A stretch of 35,909 nt of DNA from Nitrosarchaeum sp. Lineage in GTDB: Archaea > Thermoproteota > Nitrososphaeria > Nitrososphaerales > Nitrosopumilaceae. A model generated the notes under the pieces. The model saw only the letters and a program-made list of their open reading frames with translations, searched no databases and was not told the DNA's origin. Positions 17,462 to 25,575 of the stretch are shown piece after piece. The position numbers were made by a program, and so were the translations under genes. How positions within the stretch are numbered: position 1 is the stretch's first letter; the number at the start of each line of letters is the position of its first letter. The stretch is taken from NCBI GenBank assembly GCA_021414105.1, contig JAIOPB010000044.1:1-35909 (forward strand). The letters are read 5' to 3'.

Positions 17462-18583
17462 TTAGATTCTTGGCAATATTGTCAAGTTCTTGCTTTTTGA
17501 TAATAGAACCATCGTGCTAATTATTCCAACAACGAGAATCATTACAGCGATAGTGCCAAATTCAGGAACAATTTTTGCTACAGTGTCCATTTTTACAAGT
17601 ATGTCATCTACTTGTTGATTCACTTCTGATACTGGTGCATCATTACTTATCATACCTCGAAGCTCTTCTCGCATCATTGTTTCAAGTTCATCTACCAATT
17701 CTGGATTTGACTCTTTGATTGGTCCTTCTAGAAATTCAAAATTATCCAGATATGCTTTTGTTGCAAGACTCAATGCTGTATCTTTGTCACCTTCAGTATA
17801 GGTTACTTTGACTTGATTCAAGAGATTACGAATGTTTTCAACATATGTCAACAGATCTGTCTCTTCAGTCTTCTCACCGATTGCCATACCAAGCTCATTG
17901 ATTATTCCATTAGCAAATATTGCAACTTGCTCAGGATCTGATCTTTTGTCATATGCATCCCACAAATCAGAATAAAATTCCTCGATTTCTTGTACTTCAT
18001 GTTCTGGTAAATCAGATTTTATTTCATTAAAGACTTGCTGTGATCTCCATACAAATGCAGAACCATCTTGGAATTCGGCCATCATTTCTATCTGTCCATT
18101 TTTTACTCCTTCTTCGTATTCCCCGATTGAAGTCTTTAGTGAGCCTTGCATGAGTTTAACCTTGAATGTGGTATCTTGACTAAGTTCTTCACCTACAATC
18201 AAAATTCTTGCTTCCTGGATTATCGCCTTTGCTTCATCTATTGCTATTTGTGCATCTTCTCTTGTTACATCAGAGCCAGTTTTTTTGCCCAAATCCATGA
18301 GTGTTGCTTGTATTTTTGCATCAAATTCTGGATTTGCTTCTTTTAGATCTGGTTTCATAGATGCATAAAGTTCTGCAATTGGATGAGTCGCATGAACTAG
18401 TGCCAATTCAGCATTGTTATCATCAAGGTTCTGTTCAATTGCCCAAAAGTGTCCCAATGTCTCTTCAAGAGATCCTGCAAATGATAGTTTATCATCATAA
18501 GTAGATTCTGCAAGAGCAAATTGAGATGTCAGTACTGTAACTAGTGTTATTGCCACAACTATAGAAGTTGTCGATTTAATCAT
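17462..18583 (-). CDS. PEFG-anchored surface protein sharing the FTR1 ectodomain module
   Basis: A 373-aa exported protein: signal peptide to about residue 25 ('QFALA-ES'), a helical extracellular region, and a textbook PEFG sorting signal at 340-343 ('VPEFGTIAV') followed by one hydrophobic helix and a basic tail. Residues about 250-337 align by eye with the module in the neighbouring FTR1 ectodomain. Shared features are the 'GD-x-x-x-A' turn, then 'AYLDNFEFLE', 'MMREELRGMI' and an amphipathic helix. A weaker copy lies near 39-100. It ends 108 bp upstream of the permease start and has its own TATA-like sequence. The likely role is surface capture of iron or another metal for the permease, inferred from module sharing and order. 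Confidence 0.78.
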   Translation of the reverse strand: MIKSTTSIVVAITLVTVLTSQFALAESTYDDKLSFAGSLEETLGHFWAIEQNLDDNNAELALVHATHPIAELYASMKPDLKEANPEFDAKIQATLMDLGKKTGSDVTREDAQIAIDEAKAIIQEARILIVGEELSQDTTFKVKLMQGSLKTSIGEYEEGVKNGQIEMMAEFQDGSAFVWRSQQVFNEIKSDLPEHEVQEIEEFYSDLWDAYDKRSDPEQVAIFANGIINELGMAIGEKTEETDLLTYVENIRNLLNQVKVTYTEGDKDTALSLATKAYLDNFEFLEGPIKESNPELVDELETMMREELRGMISNDAPVSEVNQQVDDILVKMDTVAKIVPEFGTIAVMILVVGIISTMVLLSKSKNLTILPRI

Positions 18584-18602
18584 TAAATTTACAAGAAATA
18601 AA

Positions 18603-18654
18603 GAGGATATAACATGTACAAAGATTCTAGTACATTATTCTAGAGTTTTAGAAT
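18603..18654 (-). promoter_or_regulatory. Promoter and repeat elements upstream of the PEFG iron-module protein
   Basis: On the minus strand a GTTATATCC TATA-like box lies about 25 bp ahead of the ATG at 18583. Just upstream are two direct copies of ATTCTAG (18624-18630 and 18637-18643, 13-bp spacing), an inverted ATTCTA (as TAGAAT, 18649-18654) and a TGTAC-N10-GTACA pair (18615-18634). Repeats at this place could bind a regulator next to TBP/TFB. Confidence 0.35.
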
Positions 18655-18794
18655 TAGTATGTATTTTAAGATATAATATTATTTTACAAATTTTAAAACA
18701 AAAACAGAACATAGCATATTACAATCTCATATAACATAAAAAGAAAAGTAAGACCAGATCATAAATTAAATTCTTTATTTTATTTTTTATTGAT

Positions 18795-19151
18795 TTAACT
18801 TTGAAGATTTGATTTAGGGTTGCTAGTATTAGGATAAAGATTCAAGATGGGCTCTAAATCAGTTAATGTAATTTCAACTTTACCTATACGACTGCGATAT
18901 TGTTTTATTTTTTTTCCTTCAGCAGAAATTACAAATTTATCTACTTCTGCAAGCGCCAACTCTTCTAAATTAGATAAAGTTTTGTATACAGTAGATATTG
19001 AAATTTTTAATTCATCTGCAATTTGTGTTGCATCTTTTGATTCATTTTTAATTGAAAATAATACAGCACGAGTACATACATTACTTAGAGATTCAATTAT
19101 TTTTTGCGTAACATCAAATTCGCTTAGTTGAATAATATTTGGGTTTGACAT
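18795..19151 (-). CDS. Winged helix-turn-helix regulator (second of a tandem pair)
   Basis: A 118-aa small DNA-binding protein. Residues about 12-75 form an ArsR/TrmB-like winged helix: 'QKIIESLSNVCTRAVLFSI', recognition region 'ATQIADELKISISTVYKTLSNLEEL', then a short wing around 'EGKKIKQYRSRI'. There is no visible metal-binding motif (a single Cys, C22). It starts 8 bp after the stop of its paralogue at 19160-19489, so both are co-transcribed and probably arose by tandem duplication. Flanked by FTR1 and cbtBA genes, the pair are candidate regulators of these metal systems. Confidence 0.8.
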   Translation of the reverse strand: MSNPNIIQLSEFDVTQKIIESLSNVCTRAVLFSIKNESKDATQIADELKISISTVYKTLSNLEELALAEVDKFVISAEGKKIKQYRSRIGKVEITLTDLEPILNLYPNTSNPKSNLQS

Positions 19152-19159
19152 TCAGATCA

Positions 19160-19489
19160 CTAGTTTGGCACCAAATTAAGAACAGGATCAGGTTTTCTGA
19201 TGGAAATATCCGCCTTGCTTATGCGACTTTTGTACATTTTGAATTTTCTTCCTTTATCAGAAATTAACCATTTTTCTACTTCAATTAGAGTAAGTTCTTC
19301 AAGGTCACTTAGTTTTTTATACACAGAACTGAGCGGAATTTTTAGTTTTTCAGATAATTCAGATGCAGTCATTCCCTTTTTTATAATTGAAAATAGGATT
19401 GCACGTGACTCAGAATCAGCCAATGCTTCAATTACTTTTTGAGTAACATCGTATTTTTTTAATTGTGGTAATGTCAAACGTCGTGTCAA
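19160..19489 (-). CDS. Winged helix-turn-helix regulator (first of a tandem pair)
   Basis: A 109-aa DNA-binding protein alike over its whole length to the next gene: 'YDVTQKVIEALADSESRAILF', then 'ASELSEKLKIPLSSVYKKLSDLEEL', then 'KGRKFKMYKSRISKADI'. The start is TTG at 19489; a TATA-like TTTAAAT lies about 27 bp upstream on the minus strand. No cysteine or histidine cluster for metal sensing is present, so effector binding, if any, is not obvious. The two proteins could form heterodimers. Confidence 0.8.
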   Translation of the reverse strand: MTRRLTLPQLKKYDVTQKVIEALADSESRAILFSIIKKGMTASELSEKLKIPLSSVYKKLSDLEELTLIEVEKWLISDKGRKFKMYKSRISKADISIRKPDPVLNLVPN

Positions 19490-19558
19490 TTAGATTGGAA
19501 ACAATACAGAGTTATTTAAATCACATCACGTCATTCTCGTTCCAGAGACTTGGAATAT

Positions 19559-20284
19559 CTAATTAAAAGGAATTATTTCTTTATGAGGTTTATAGTGATG
19601 CCACAAAGAGCCTAAAATAATACCCAATGAAAGCCAATACAGAGAGACGGTAAATGCAGACATTATTCTAAAATTATTAACTAAATCCATAGGAGCAGCA
19701 ATTTGGTCAGGATTTTCAGGCATGGCAACAAATGCTATTCCAATAAATGCAGCATATCCTACAAGGGCAACAAGTTTTTTCGTTTTTAGTTTTTGAGACA
19801 GTTTGTAAAATCCAACAGCACCAAATCCAGAAATTGCAATAAATATCAAATAAAGAATTCCACGCAAAACTATAGTTTCAGGATCACCTACAGTTGGAGG
19901 ATTTGCAGGGTATTTCAAAAATGGAATAAAGTAAATTGCTAACCACATTATTCCTGCCAAAACTAGAGCTTTTTTGATATCTGTTTTTCCAGGAAGAGAG
20001 TTTCTTGAAAGTGCGAAAATAATTCCAAATAATGCACCAACTGAAATACCAAGAATTCCACCTGCAAGAACTTGTCCGCTCTTTTGCCATGTTCTATACC
20101 CATCATATTTTATCCAAAATTCAGGAGTATCTTTTTCTTCACCCGATGCAAACAGATGTTGATTTTCAATTCCAATTGCCTGATCAAGAGAAGGTTCAAC
20201 AAAGATGAGATTCATACTGCCGTGAATGAGTCCAGCTGCAGCACCAGAAGATATAACAATAAGAATAAAAAGAAATGTTTTCAT
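19559..20284 (-). CDS. cbtA: Cobalt transporter subunit CbtA
   Basis: A 241-aa membrane protein of the CbtA family with about six hydrophobic segments. The first helix carries 'GAAAGLIHG', and a soluble loop after it includes 'DGYRTWQKSGQVLAGGILG', both family features. Later segments contain 'FLKYPANPPTVGDPETI', which is very typical. CbtA is linked with cobalt uptake for cobalamin synthesis from gene context in other prokaryotes. Ammonia-oxidising archaea make B12, so the role fits. It follows cbtB by 12 bp. Confidence 0.87.
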   Translation of the reverse strand: MKTFLFILIVISSGAAAGLIHGSMNLIFVEPSLDQAIGIENQHLFASGEEKDTPEFWIKYDGYRTWQKSGQVLAGGILGISVGALFGIIFALSRNSLPGKTDIKKALVLAGIMWLAIYFIPFLKYPANPPTVGDPETIVLRGILYLIFIAISGFGAVGFYKLSQKLKTKKLVALVGYAAFIGIAFVAMPENPDQIAAPMDLVNNFRIMSAFTVSLYWLSLGIILGSLWHHYKPHKEIIPFN

Positions 20285-20296
20285 CAGGTTTAACCC

Positions 20297-20512
20297 CTAG
20301 TGGCAAGGAAAGCCAGCAGCGTGTCTCATATCATGAGTAAGTTCATGGATGTAAAGGTCTTGAAATGCTTCTTCACCATAAACCAGACTAAAGATATGTC
20401 CCTGATCAAATCCAACAACAAATAATCCTGCTACAAAAACGATAGCTAATGCCACAATTGCAGTTACCGGAACACCATTCTTAGATACATTGATTTGTCT
20501 TGATTGAGACAT
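20297..20512 (-). CDS. cbtB: Cobalt transporter subunit CbtB
   Basis: A 71-aa protein with one membrane helix (about 16-37) and a His-rich tail 'ELTHDMRHAAGFPCH', the hallmark of CbtB. Two His and the Cys-His end could bind Co2+. It is the first gene of the cbtBA operon. The promoter carries a TATA box and an adjoining palindrome (20534-20561), so expression is likely controlled by a metal- or B12-responsive factor. Confidence 0.88.
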   Translation of the reverse strand: MSQSRQINVSKNGVPVTAIVALAIVFVAGLFVVGFDQGHIFSLVYGEEAFQDLYIHELTHDMRHAAGFPCH

Positions 20513-20533
20513 GTGACTTCTCTTGATTGAATG

Positions 20534-20561
20534 TATTTAAATTCTTGGACAATTTGTCCAA
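20534..20561 (-). promoter_or_regulatory. cbtBA promoter: TATA box plus perfect 8-1-8 bp palindrome
   Basis: TTGGACAA (20545-20552) and TTGTCCAA (20554-20561) form a perfect inverted repeat around one base. On the minus strand it lies 3 bp upstream of the TATA box TTTAAATA (20541-20534), which is 22-29 bp ahead of the cbtB ATG. The repeat therefore covers the BRE, where a bound repressor would block TFB or an activator would recruit it. Confidence 0.65.
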
Positions 20562-20658
20562 TTAATAAAGAGAAATTATTCACGCTCAAAGGTAAATGTC
20601 ATTTCCAAATTTGACATACAGGTACTTTTGTGATATTTGATAGAATGAAAATTAGAAA

Positions 20659-21456
20659 ATGAGTAATTCTAAATTTGATTTTAATCATGTGAGATACGAA
20701 AATCAGATATCACAGATTATCGAACTATCATTAATAGATCAGTACGGAACAAACGGATACAAATCAATTATCAAAACAATGATGAAAGAATGTGGAAAAT
20801 CTGAAAAAGAAATTATTGGGAATTACGGGTTATTTACAAATATGGTACAAGTGGTTTTTGGGAGAATCGGAGATACAAAAATTCTTGATTCAATAAAAAT
20901 GGAAATCAACAAACTTGAAAGAGATAAAATAAACCAAGCAAATACAATAGAAGTTCCGATTATACAAAATAAACAGATGAGATTGCTTATTGCAGATGAT
21001 GAGCCACATCTATTGAGTCTATATCAAGATTGGCTAAAGTTAGATAACAGACATGTAATAACAGCAGAAAATGGACAAAAGTGTCTAGAAATTTATTGCG
21101 CTCATTCAAAATTAAATCAATTACAAAATTATTTTGATGTTGTAATATTAGATCACAACATGCCAGGGTTAAATGGATTACAAACAGCAATTGAAATTTT
21201 AAAGGTAAACCCAAAACAAAGAATAATTTTTGCGTCAGGTTATATTGAAAATATAGTATTAGATTCACTAACAGAAATCAACAAGGCAATTGAAGTAATC
21301 AAAAAACCATTTTCAATAGAAGCACTAGATGATATGATCAACAATAAAACATTATTAGATAAATTCGAAGAGATTAATTTAAATCAAAAAGAAGAAAATA
21401 TTTCTATAAGGTATTCAATTGCAATGGAAATTTTAAATAATTATAACCGTAAATAG
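20659..21456 (+). CDS. Response regulator with N-terminal archaeal domain and C-terminal receiver
   Basis: A 265-aa protein. The receiver occupies about 107-228: acidic pair D113-D114 ('IADDEPHLL'), phospho-acceptor D165 ('VVILDHNMPGLNGL'), S193 in the Thr/Ser position and K216 before Pro. The N-terminal ~85 residues form a helical domain ('QISQIIELSLIDQYG...') that resembles output domains described only in ammonia-oxidising archaea (NitrOD type); this assignment is from memory and unsure. The order output-then-receiver is unusual, since most regulators carry the receiver first. No kinase is adjacent. It is divergent from cbtB across 146 bp. Confidence 0.8.
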   Translation: MSNSKFDFNHVRYENQISQIIELSLIDQYGTNGYKSIIKTMMKECGKSEKEIIGNYGLFTNMVQVVFGRIGDTKILDSIKMEINKLERDKINQANTIEVPIIQNKQMRLLIADDEPHLLSLYQDWLKLDNRHVITAENGQKCLEIYCAHSKLNQLQNYFDVVILDHNMPGLNGLQTAIEILKVNPKQRIIFASGYIENIVLDSLTEINKAIEVIKKPFSIEALDDMINNKTLLDKFEEINLNQKEENISIRYSIAMEILNNYNRK

Positions 21457-21477
21457 CAAGACATCTAATTTATCCAA

Positions 21478-21485
21478 TTTATATA
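21478..21485 (+). promoter_or_regulatory. TATA box for the DUF4443-type gene
   Basis: TTTATATA at 21478-21485 sits 22-29 bp before the CTG/ATT codons at 21504-21509, the spacing expected for a leaderless archaeal transcript that begins at or near those codons. Confidence 0.5.
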
Positions 21486-21506
21486 GAATTACAAACAAGA
21501 AAGATT

Positions 21507-22136
21507 CTGCGCAAAAACATTCAGGCTTTACAAGATATAGTATCTAGAAAAGGCTCAAGCAAAGTTCTCACATTTAGTATTCCACATGTACTCAAGGCAT
21601 TACAATTGTTAGCCAAAGAAATATTCGTCAGCAGAGCAACGTTTGGAAAAGAAATTCATCTAGGAGAAGGTGCAGTTAAGACGTTGATTTTACATCTAAA
21701 AGAAGCAAAATTAGTAGATTCGACAAAATCTGGGACTTTTCTTACTGAAAAAGGACATAAATTAACAAATCAAATACACAGTGCAATTCCCAAAGAATGT
21801 AAAATTAAAAAATGCAGTATCATTCAAGGCAAATACAATCATGCAATTTTGCTCAAAAATTACTCTACTACAATCAAAACAGGGTTAGAACAAAGAGATT
21901 ATGCAATTTTGTATGGCTCTTCAGGATGCACCACAATGATATATAAAAATAAAAAATTAGTTTTCCCTGGTGATGAAAAAGAGTGTTTTATCAAAGATAT
22001 GAAAACTGGAAACTATCTTTTAGAAAATTTATGTCCGGACGAAGGAGATGTGATAATAATCTCATCATCAGACGATCCATTTGTAGCAGAGATATCTGCA
22101 AAAAACTCTGCATTATGGACTTTGGCATCTGTTTAA
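21507..22136 (+). CDS. DUF4443-type helix-turn-helix protein with non-canonical upstream start
   Basis: The first canonical start is TTG at 21606 (176 aa). However, the same frame stays open upstream to the stop at 21450 and reads as sensible protein from about 21507: 'RKNIQALQDIVSRKGSSK' followed by 'FSIPHVLKALQLL', which completes the first helices of the winged helix ('GKEIHLGEGAVKTLILHLKEAKLV'). With CTG 21507 the product is 209 aa, and ATT 21504 adds one residue. The C-terminal half ('DYAILYGSSGCTTMIYKNKKLVFPGD') matches the DUF4443 sensor part. A TATA box at 21478-21485 places the transcript start at these codons. The likely role is transcription regulation. No ligand is known. Confidence 0.7.
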   Translation: MRKNIQALQDIVSRKGSSKVLTFSIPHVLKALQLLAKEIFVSRATFGKEIHLGEGAVKTLILHLKEAKLVDSTKSGTFLTEKGHKLTNQIHSAIPKECKIKKCSIIQGKYNHAILLKNYSTTIKTGLEQRDYAILYGSSGCTTMIYKNKKLVFPGDEKECFIKDMKTGNYLLENLCPDEGDVIIISSSDDPFVAEISAKNSALWTLASV

Positions 22137-22177
22137 TGTAAGGAACCTATTTACTAGAAAAAAAGCTCAGCAAAATA

Positions 22178-22822
22178 ATGAAAAAGATCTACTTGTTTGC
22201 AATTCCAATAACCATAGGAATGCTAACAGGTATGTTTTTGGCATTTTATCCCCAATCAGAAGATGATTCAAAACTATTGACAGAATCAAAATTAATTCAA
22301 AAGGGTTCACCAATTATGGGAAATCCATCTGCAATAATTACAATTGTAGAATGGGGTGATTACCAATGTACTTTTTGTCATAAATTTCATCAAGGCACTC
22401 TGAATACAATTAAACAGGATTTTATTGAAACAGGAAAAGTAAAACTAGTATTCAAAGACTTTCCACTTAATGGTCCTGACTCAGTGTTAGCCGCTGAAGC
22501 AGCGTATTGTGCTCAAGATCAAGGAAAGTATTGGCAATATCACGACGAATTATACAAGAATTGGGGAGGTGAAAGGACAGGATGGATCACTCATGATTCA
22601 TTAGACAAATTTGCTACAACAGTAAGTTTGGATTTAGAAAAATTTGATAAATGTCTTGATGATCACAAATATCTAGAAAGAGTAAATCAAATGTATGAAT
22701 TTGGTAAAGAAATAGGAATTGATGCAACGCCATCTTTTTTGGTTTTCAGCAATGAAAAAATAATCAAAATAACAGGCAATCAACCACTAGAAGTCTTTCT
22801 AAAGTCTCTTGATGAATTATAA
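22178..22822 (+). CDS. DsbA-family thiol-disulfide oxidoreductase
   Basis: A 214-aa membrane-anchored protein: N-terminal hydrophobic helix (about 4-24), then a thioredoxin-like DsbA/Thioredoxin_4 fold with the active-site C64-T-F-C67 in 'WGDYQCTFCHKFH', a helical insertion and the cis-Pro loop 'IDATPSFLVF'. It probably forms or rearranges disulfide bonds outside the membrane. Such proteins are numerous in ammonia-oxidising archaea, whose cupredoxins and secreted enzymes may need them. It lies 41 bp after the DUF4443-type gene, and may share its transcript. Confidence 0.88.
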   Translation: MKKIYLFAIPITIGMLTGMFLAFYPQSEDDSKLLTESKLIQKGSPIMGNPSAIITIVEWGDYQCTFCHKFHQGTLNTIKQDFIETGKVKLVFKDFPLNGPDSVLAAEAAYCAQDQGKYWQYHDELYKNWGGERTGWITHDSLDKFATTVSLDLEKFDKCLDDHKYLERVNQMYEFGKEIGIDATPSFLVFSNEKIIKITGNQPLEVFLKSLDEL

Positions 22823-22886
22823 TTTTAGCGAGATAAAGAATTGAATCAACCAAACTTAATATTCGCATAACAGGAAGAAAATACAA

Positions 22887-24167
22887 ATGGAAAAGATCAA
22901 CATAGAAAAAATAGATTCCGTTAAACTTTATAAAATTAGAAAAATGTTGGAGGAACTATCACAAAAATCAGGTAGAGGGACTGAATTAATTAGCGTGTAC
23001 ATCCCAAAAGGAAAACAGCTACATGAGATTATTAGCACGTTACAACAAGAACAAGGAACTGCAGATAATATAAAATCAGATCTAACAAGATCACACGTTG
23101 TAGATTCACTAGGCAAAGTAGTTCAGAGACTAAAACTGCTCAAAAAGACTCCTGAAAGAGGATTGGTGATGTTTTGCGGAGCATTACCACCAGAAGGAGG
23201 TGGGCCATTAGGAAGTGAAGTAGTGAAAGTTTGGGAAATTGATCCTCCAAAGGATTTGAAACAATATTTGTACAGATGTGATGATCATTTTCATGTAGAC
23301 ATTCTAAAAGACATGCTAAAAGATGACAACCTAATTGGGTTTTTAGCTATAGATGCCAAAGATGCAGGGTGGGGATTACTGCATGGGGATAAGATAGAAG
23401 TTTTATCACAAACAGGTTCTGGAGTAGCAGGAAAGCACAGACAGGGAGGACAATCTGCAAAAAGATTCCAGAAATTAAGAGAAATGGAGCTTTCATATTT
23501 TTACAACAGAGTAGCAGAAACTACTAGAGAGTACTTTATCGATATCTATCCTGTCAAAGGATTGATTATTTCAGGACCAGGTCCTACAAAAGAGGATTTT
23601 ATCAATGGGAATTATTTGGAATACAGATTACAAAATATGATCATAAATACAATAGATGCAGGATATTCAGGAGCGGAAGGGATTAGAGAAGCATTTGCAA
23701 AGTCGGCAGACCTTCTTTCAGATTTTAGAATGGTAGAAGAAAAGAAATTAATCGAAGATTTGTTTAGAGAGGTAAACTCTCATTCAGGGTTAGGAGTATA
23801 TGGATTACGAGATGTTATTGAGCTTCTTAAAAACAATGTAGTGAAAATACTAATCATTACAGATGATACAAACTTAAATCGAGTTGAAGGAAAATGTCGC
23901 AGATGTCAACATATTCAAGAAGAAATTGTTGAAAGAAGGGATGTCATTCCAAAAAAGACAAAATTTACAAACAGCCCTTGTCCAAGTTGCAATTCAATGG
24001 AAGTAGAAGCAAATGAACAAGATATTGTAGATTACTTGGAATTACTTACAGCAAAAACAGGAAGTAGATTAGAAGTAGTATCAGGAAGTGCAGAACACGG
24101 AGTTATGCTATCAAGCTTAGGTAAAGTGGGAGCAATTCTCAGATACAATCCAGGACATGCTAAATAA
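22887..24167 (+). CDS. prf1: Peptide chain release factor aRF1
   Basis: A 426-aa archaeal/eukaryal class I release factor that reads all three stop codons and triggers peptide release. It has the NIKS stop-codon motif at 61-64, the GGQ catalytic motif at 187-189 in 'AGKHRQGGQSAKRF', and the C-terminal domain 3 with a zinc-like Cys set ('CRRCQH' and 'CPSC') used in partner binding. Length and layout are normal. The 3' end overlaps the convergent HIT gene by 8 bp. Confidence 0.96.
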   Translation: MEKINIEKIDSVKLYKIRKMLEELSQKSGRGTELISVYIPKGKQLHEIISTLQQEQGTADNIKSDLTRSHVVDSLGKVVQRLKLLKKTPERGLVMFCGALPPEGGGPLGSEVVKVWEIDPPKDLKQYLYRCDDHFHVDILKDMLKDDNLIGFLAIDAKDAGWGLLHGDKIEVLSQTGSGVAGKHRQGGQSAKRFQKLREMELSYFYNRVAETTREYFIDIYPVKGLIISGPGPTKEDFINGNYLEYRLQNMIINTIDAGYSGAEGIREAFAKSADLLSDFRMVEEKKLIEDLFREVNSHSGLGVYGLRDVIELLKNNVVKILIITDDTNLNRVEGKCRRCQHIQEEIVERRDVIPKKTKFTNSPCPSCNSMEVEANEQDIVDYLELLTAKTGSRLEVVSGSAEHGVMLSSLGKVGAILRYNPGHAK

Positions 24168-24567
24168 TTAATTCTTTGATTTTTTTTGCTAGAATGAAAA
24201 GTTCTTCGTCATTTGATATTGAACGCTTTGTCCAAATTGTTCCTTTGTGATTATATCGTGGAATTATATGAACATGAACATGTGGAATAATCTGTTTTGC
24301 AGCTCGACCATTGTTTTGTCCAAGACTAAATGCGTCTGCACTCGTAGCAGTTAAAATGGCATTTGCTATTTTTGGAACTATTGAAAACAAGTCTCCTACG
24401 GCTTTAGAATCCATATCAGTTATTCTTTCATGGTGTTTTTTTGGAACCACCAAACTATGACCAACATCTATTGGATATTTGTCCAAAAATGCAACATGTG
24501 ATGCATCCTCATATAGAATATGACCAGATCTAATTCCAGATAAAATATCACAAAAAATACAGCTCAT
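24160..24567 (-). CDS. HIT-family nucleotide hydrolase/transferase
   Basis: A 135-aa protein with the histidine triad 'HVHVHIIPRY' (H-x-H-x-H) near residue 97 and the N-terminal 'CIFCDILSG', which with a later His forms the zinc site of Hint-type members. 'SLVVPKKHHERITDM' is the usual middle strand. HIT proteins act on AMP-linked substrates such as adenosine phosphoramidates. The exact substrate cannot be told. It converges on prf1 with an 8-bp overlap. Confidence 0.9.
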   Translation of the reverse strand: MSCIFCDILSGIRSGHILYEDASHVAFLDKYPIDVGHSLVVPKKHHERITDMDSKAVGDLFSIVPKIANAILTATSADAFSLGQNNGRAAKQIIPHVHVHIIPRYNHKGTIWTKRSISNDEELFILAKKIKELII

Positions 24568-24646
24568 AACAGAATTGTGATTTTTGATTTTATTTATTGT
24601 TTCATCGAACAGTTAATTAGGGCAAATTTTTGAATCTGATTGGCTC

Positions 24647-25246
24647 ATGGGAAGAAAAGAAAGAAAAGAGCGAGAAGAAAAGCGTGATAATTATGCTACA
24701 AAACGTTCTTTTGAAAAAAGACGAAATATGCTGATCACAATTGCAGTGTTAGCAGTAATTGCAGTAATTGTAGGTTATTCAGGATGGAAATTTATGAACA
24801 TGTCACAGACTGCTCCTGGGGGTCCAGAAGGTGCAGGAGTGTTAGGCAGTGAGCACTCACATGCTGCAATGCTAGTCAAAGTTTTTGGTGATACGTTTGA
24901 CTTTTCATTACCAGCATACCAAATCAAAACAAGTTGGATTCATTTTGAAGGAGGGGATGGTACCACCGTTCATAAACATGCTACAGGGGTAACTCTAGGA
25001 TATTTGTTCCAGTCATTAAAATTAGGATTAGATGACAAATGCTTTGTCTTTCAAGATGGAAGACAATTTTGTACAAATGAAGATTATACATTGAATTTCT
25101 ATATCAATGGAGAAAAAGTCAATGATATTAGAAATTATGAGCCTATGGATAAAGATAGAATTCTCATCGTATACGGTGCAGAAACACCAGAAGAAATTCA
25201 AGATCTGTTATCACAGTTAAACAATCAAGAGATCATAGAATCATAG
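24647..25246 (+). CDS. Single-pass membrane protein with extracytoplasmic His/Cys-containing domain
   Basis: A 199-aa protein that I do not recognise by name. The first 27 residues are strongly charged (Arg/Lys/Glu), then one membrane helix (28-47), then an outer domain of about 130 residues. That domain contains 'SEHSHAAMLV' (H70, H72), H99, the pair H109/H111 in 'TVHKHATG', and two cysteines (C132, C142) that could form a disulfide. The beta-grasp-like end 'FYINGEKVND...DRILIVYG' is regular. The histidine set suggests metal binding, perhaps copper, but this is inference. Its ATG lies 79 bp from the divergent HIT gene. Confidence 0.68.
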   Translation: MGRKERKEREEKRDNYATKRSFEKRRNMLITIAVLAVIAVIVGYSGWKFMNMSQTAPGGPEGAGVLGSEHSHAAMLVKVFGDTFDFSLPAYQIKTSWIHFEGGDGTTVHKHATGVTLGYLFQSLKLGLDDKCFVFQDGRQFCTNEDYTLNFYINGEKVNDIRNYEPMDKDRILIVYGAETPEEIQDLLSQLNNQEIIES

Positions 25247-25263
25247 TTTTTCAATATTTTTAG

Positions 25264-25467
25264 TTATGATTCATCAGATTCTTTTATTGTGAATTGTGCC
25301 ATATTATCAAAAAACATGTAATAGCCACATCGAGTACATCTTAGAACAGTCAATGGAGTAGTTAGAAATTCCTTGTCTTGAAATTGTCCACTTAGTTTAA
25401 CATCTTCTCCTGCAATTTCTGCTTTATTACTTTGACAAACAGGGCATGCCAGAGATTTTTGTTCCAA
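25264..25467 (-). CDS. Zinc-ribbon protein, 67 aa
   Basis: A small protein with two CxxC knuckles ('ACPVCQSN' near 8-11 and 'LRCTRCGYYMFF' near 43-46) forming a typical zinc ribbon. The knuckle spacing (about 31 residues) and the hydrophobic 'YYMFFDN' end resemble YgiT/DNA-binding ribbons of archaea. It lies alone on the minus strand between a membrane protein gene and ilvD, so context gives no role. Confidence 0.75.
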   Translation of the reverse strand: MEQKSLACPVCQSNKAEIAGEDVKLSGQFQDKEFLTTPLTVLRCTRCGYYMFFDNMAQFTIKESDES

Positions 25468-25575
25468 TATTTTCAGTGGAAATGTTTAGGATTTAAACGC
25501 TTTATGATCAATTATATTTTTTACAGTGATAATGTCAATAAAGTCTAAATTATAGCAGACTACATTTGTCATGTT

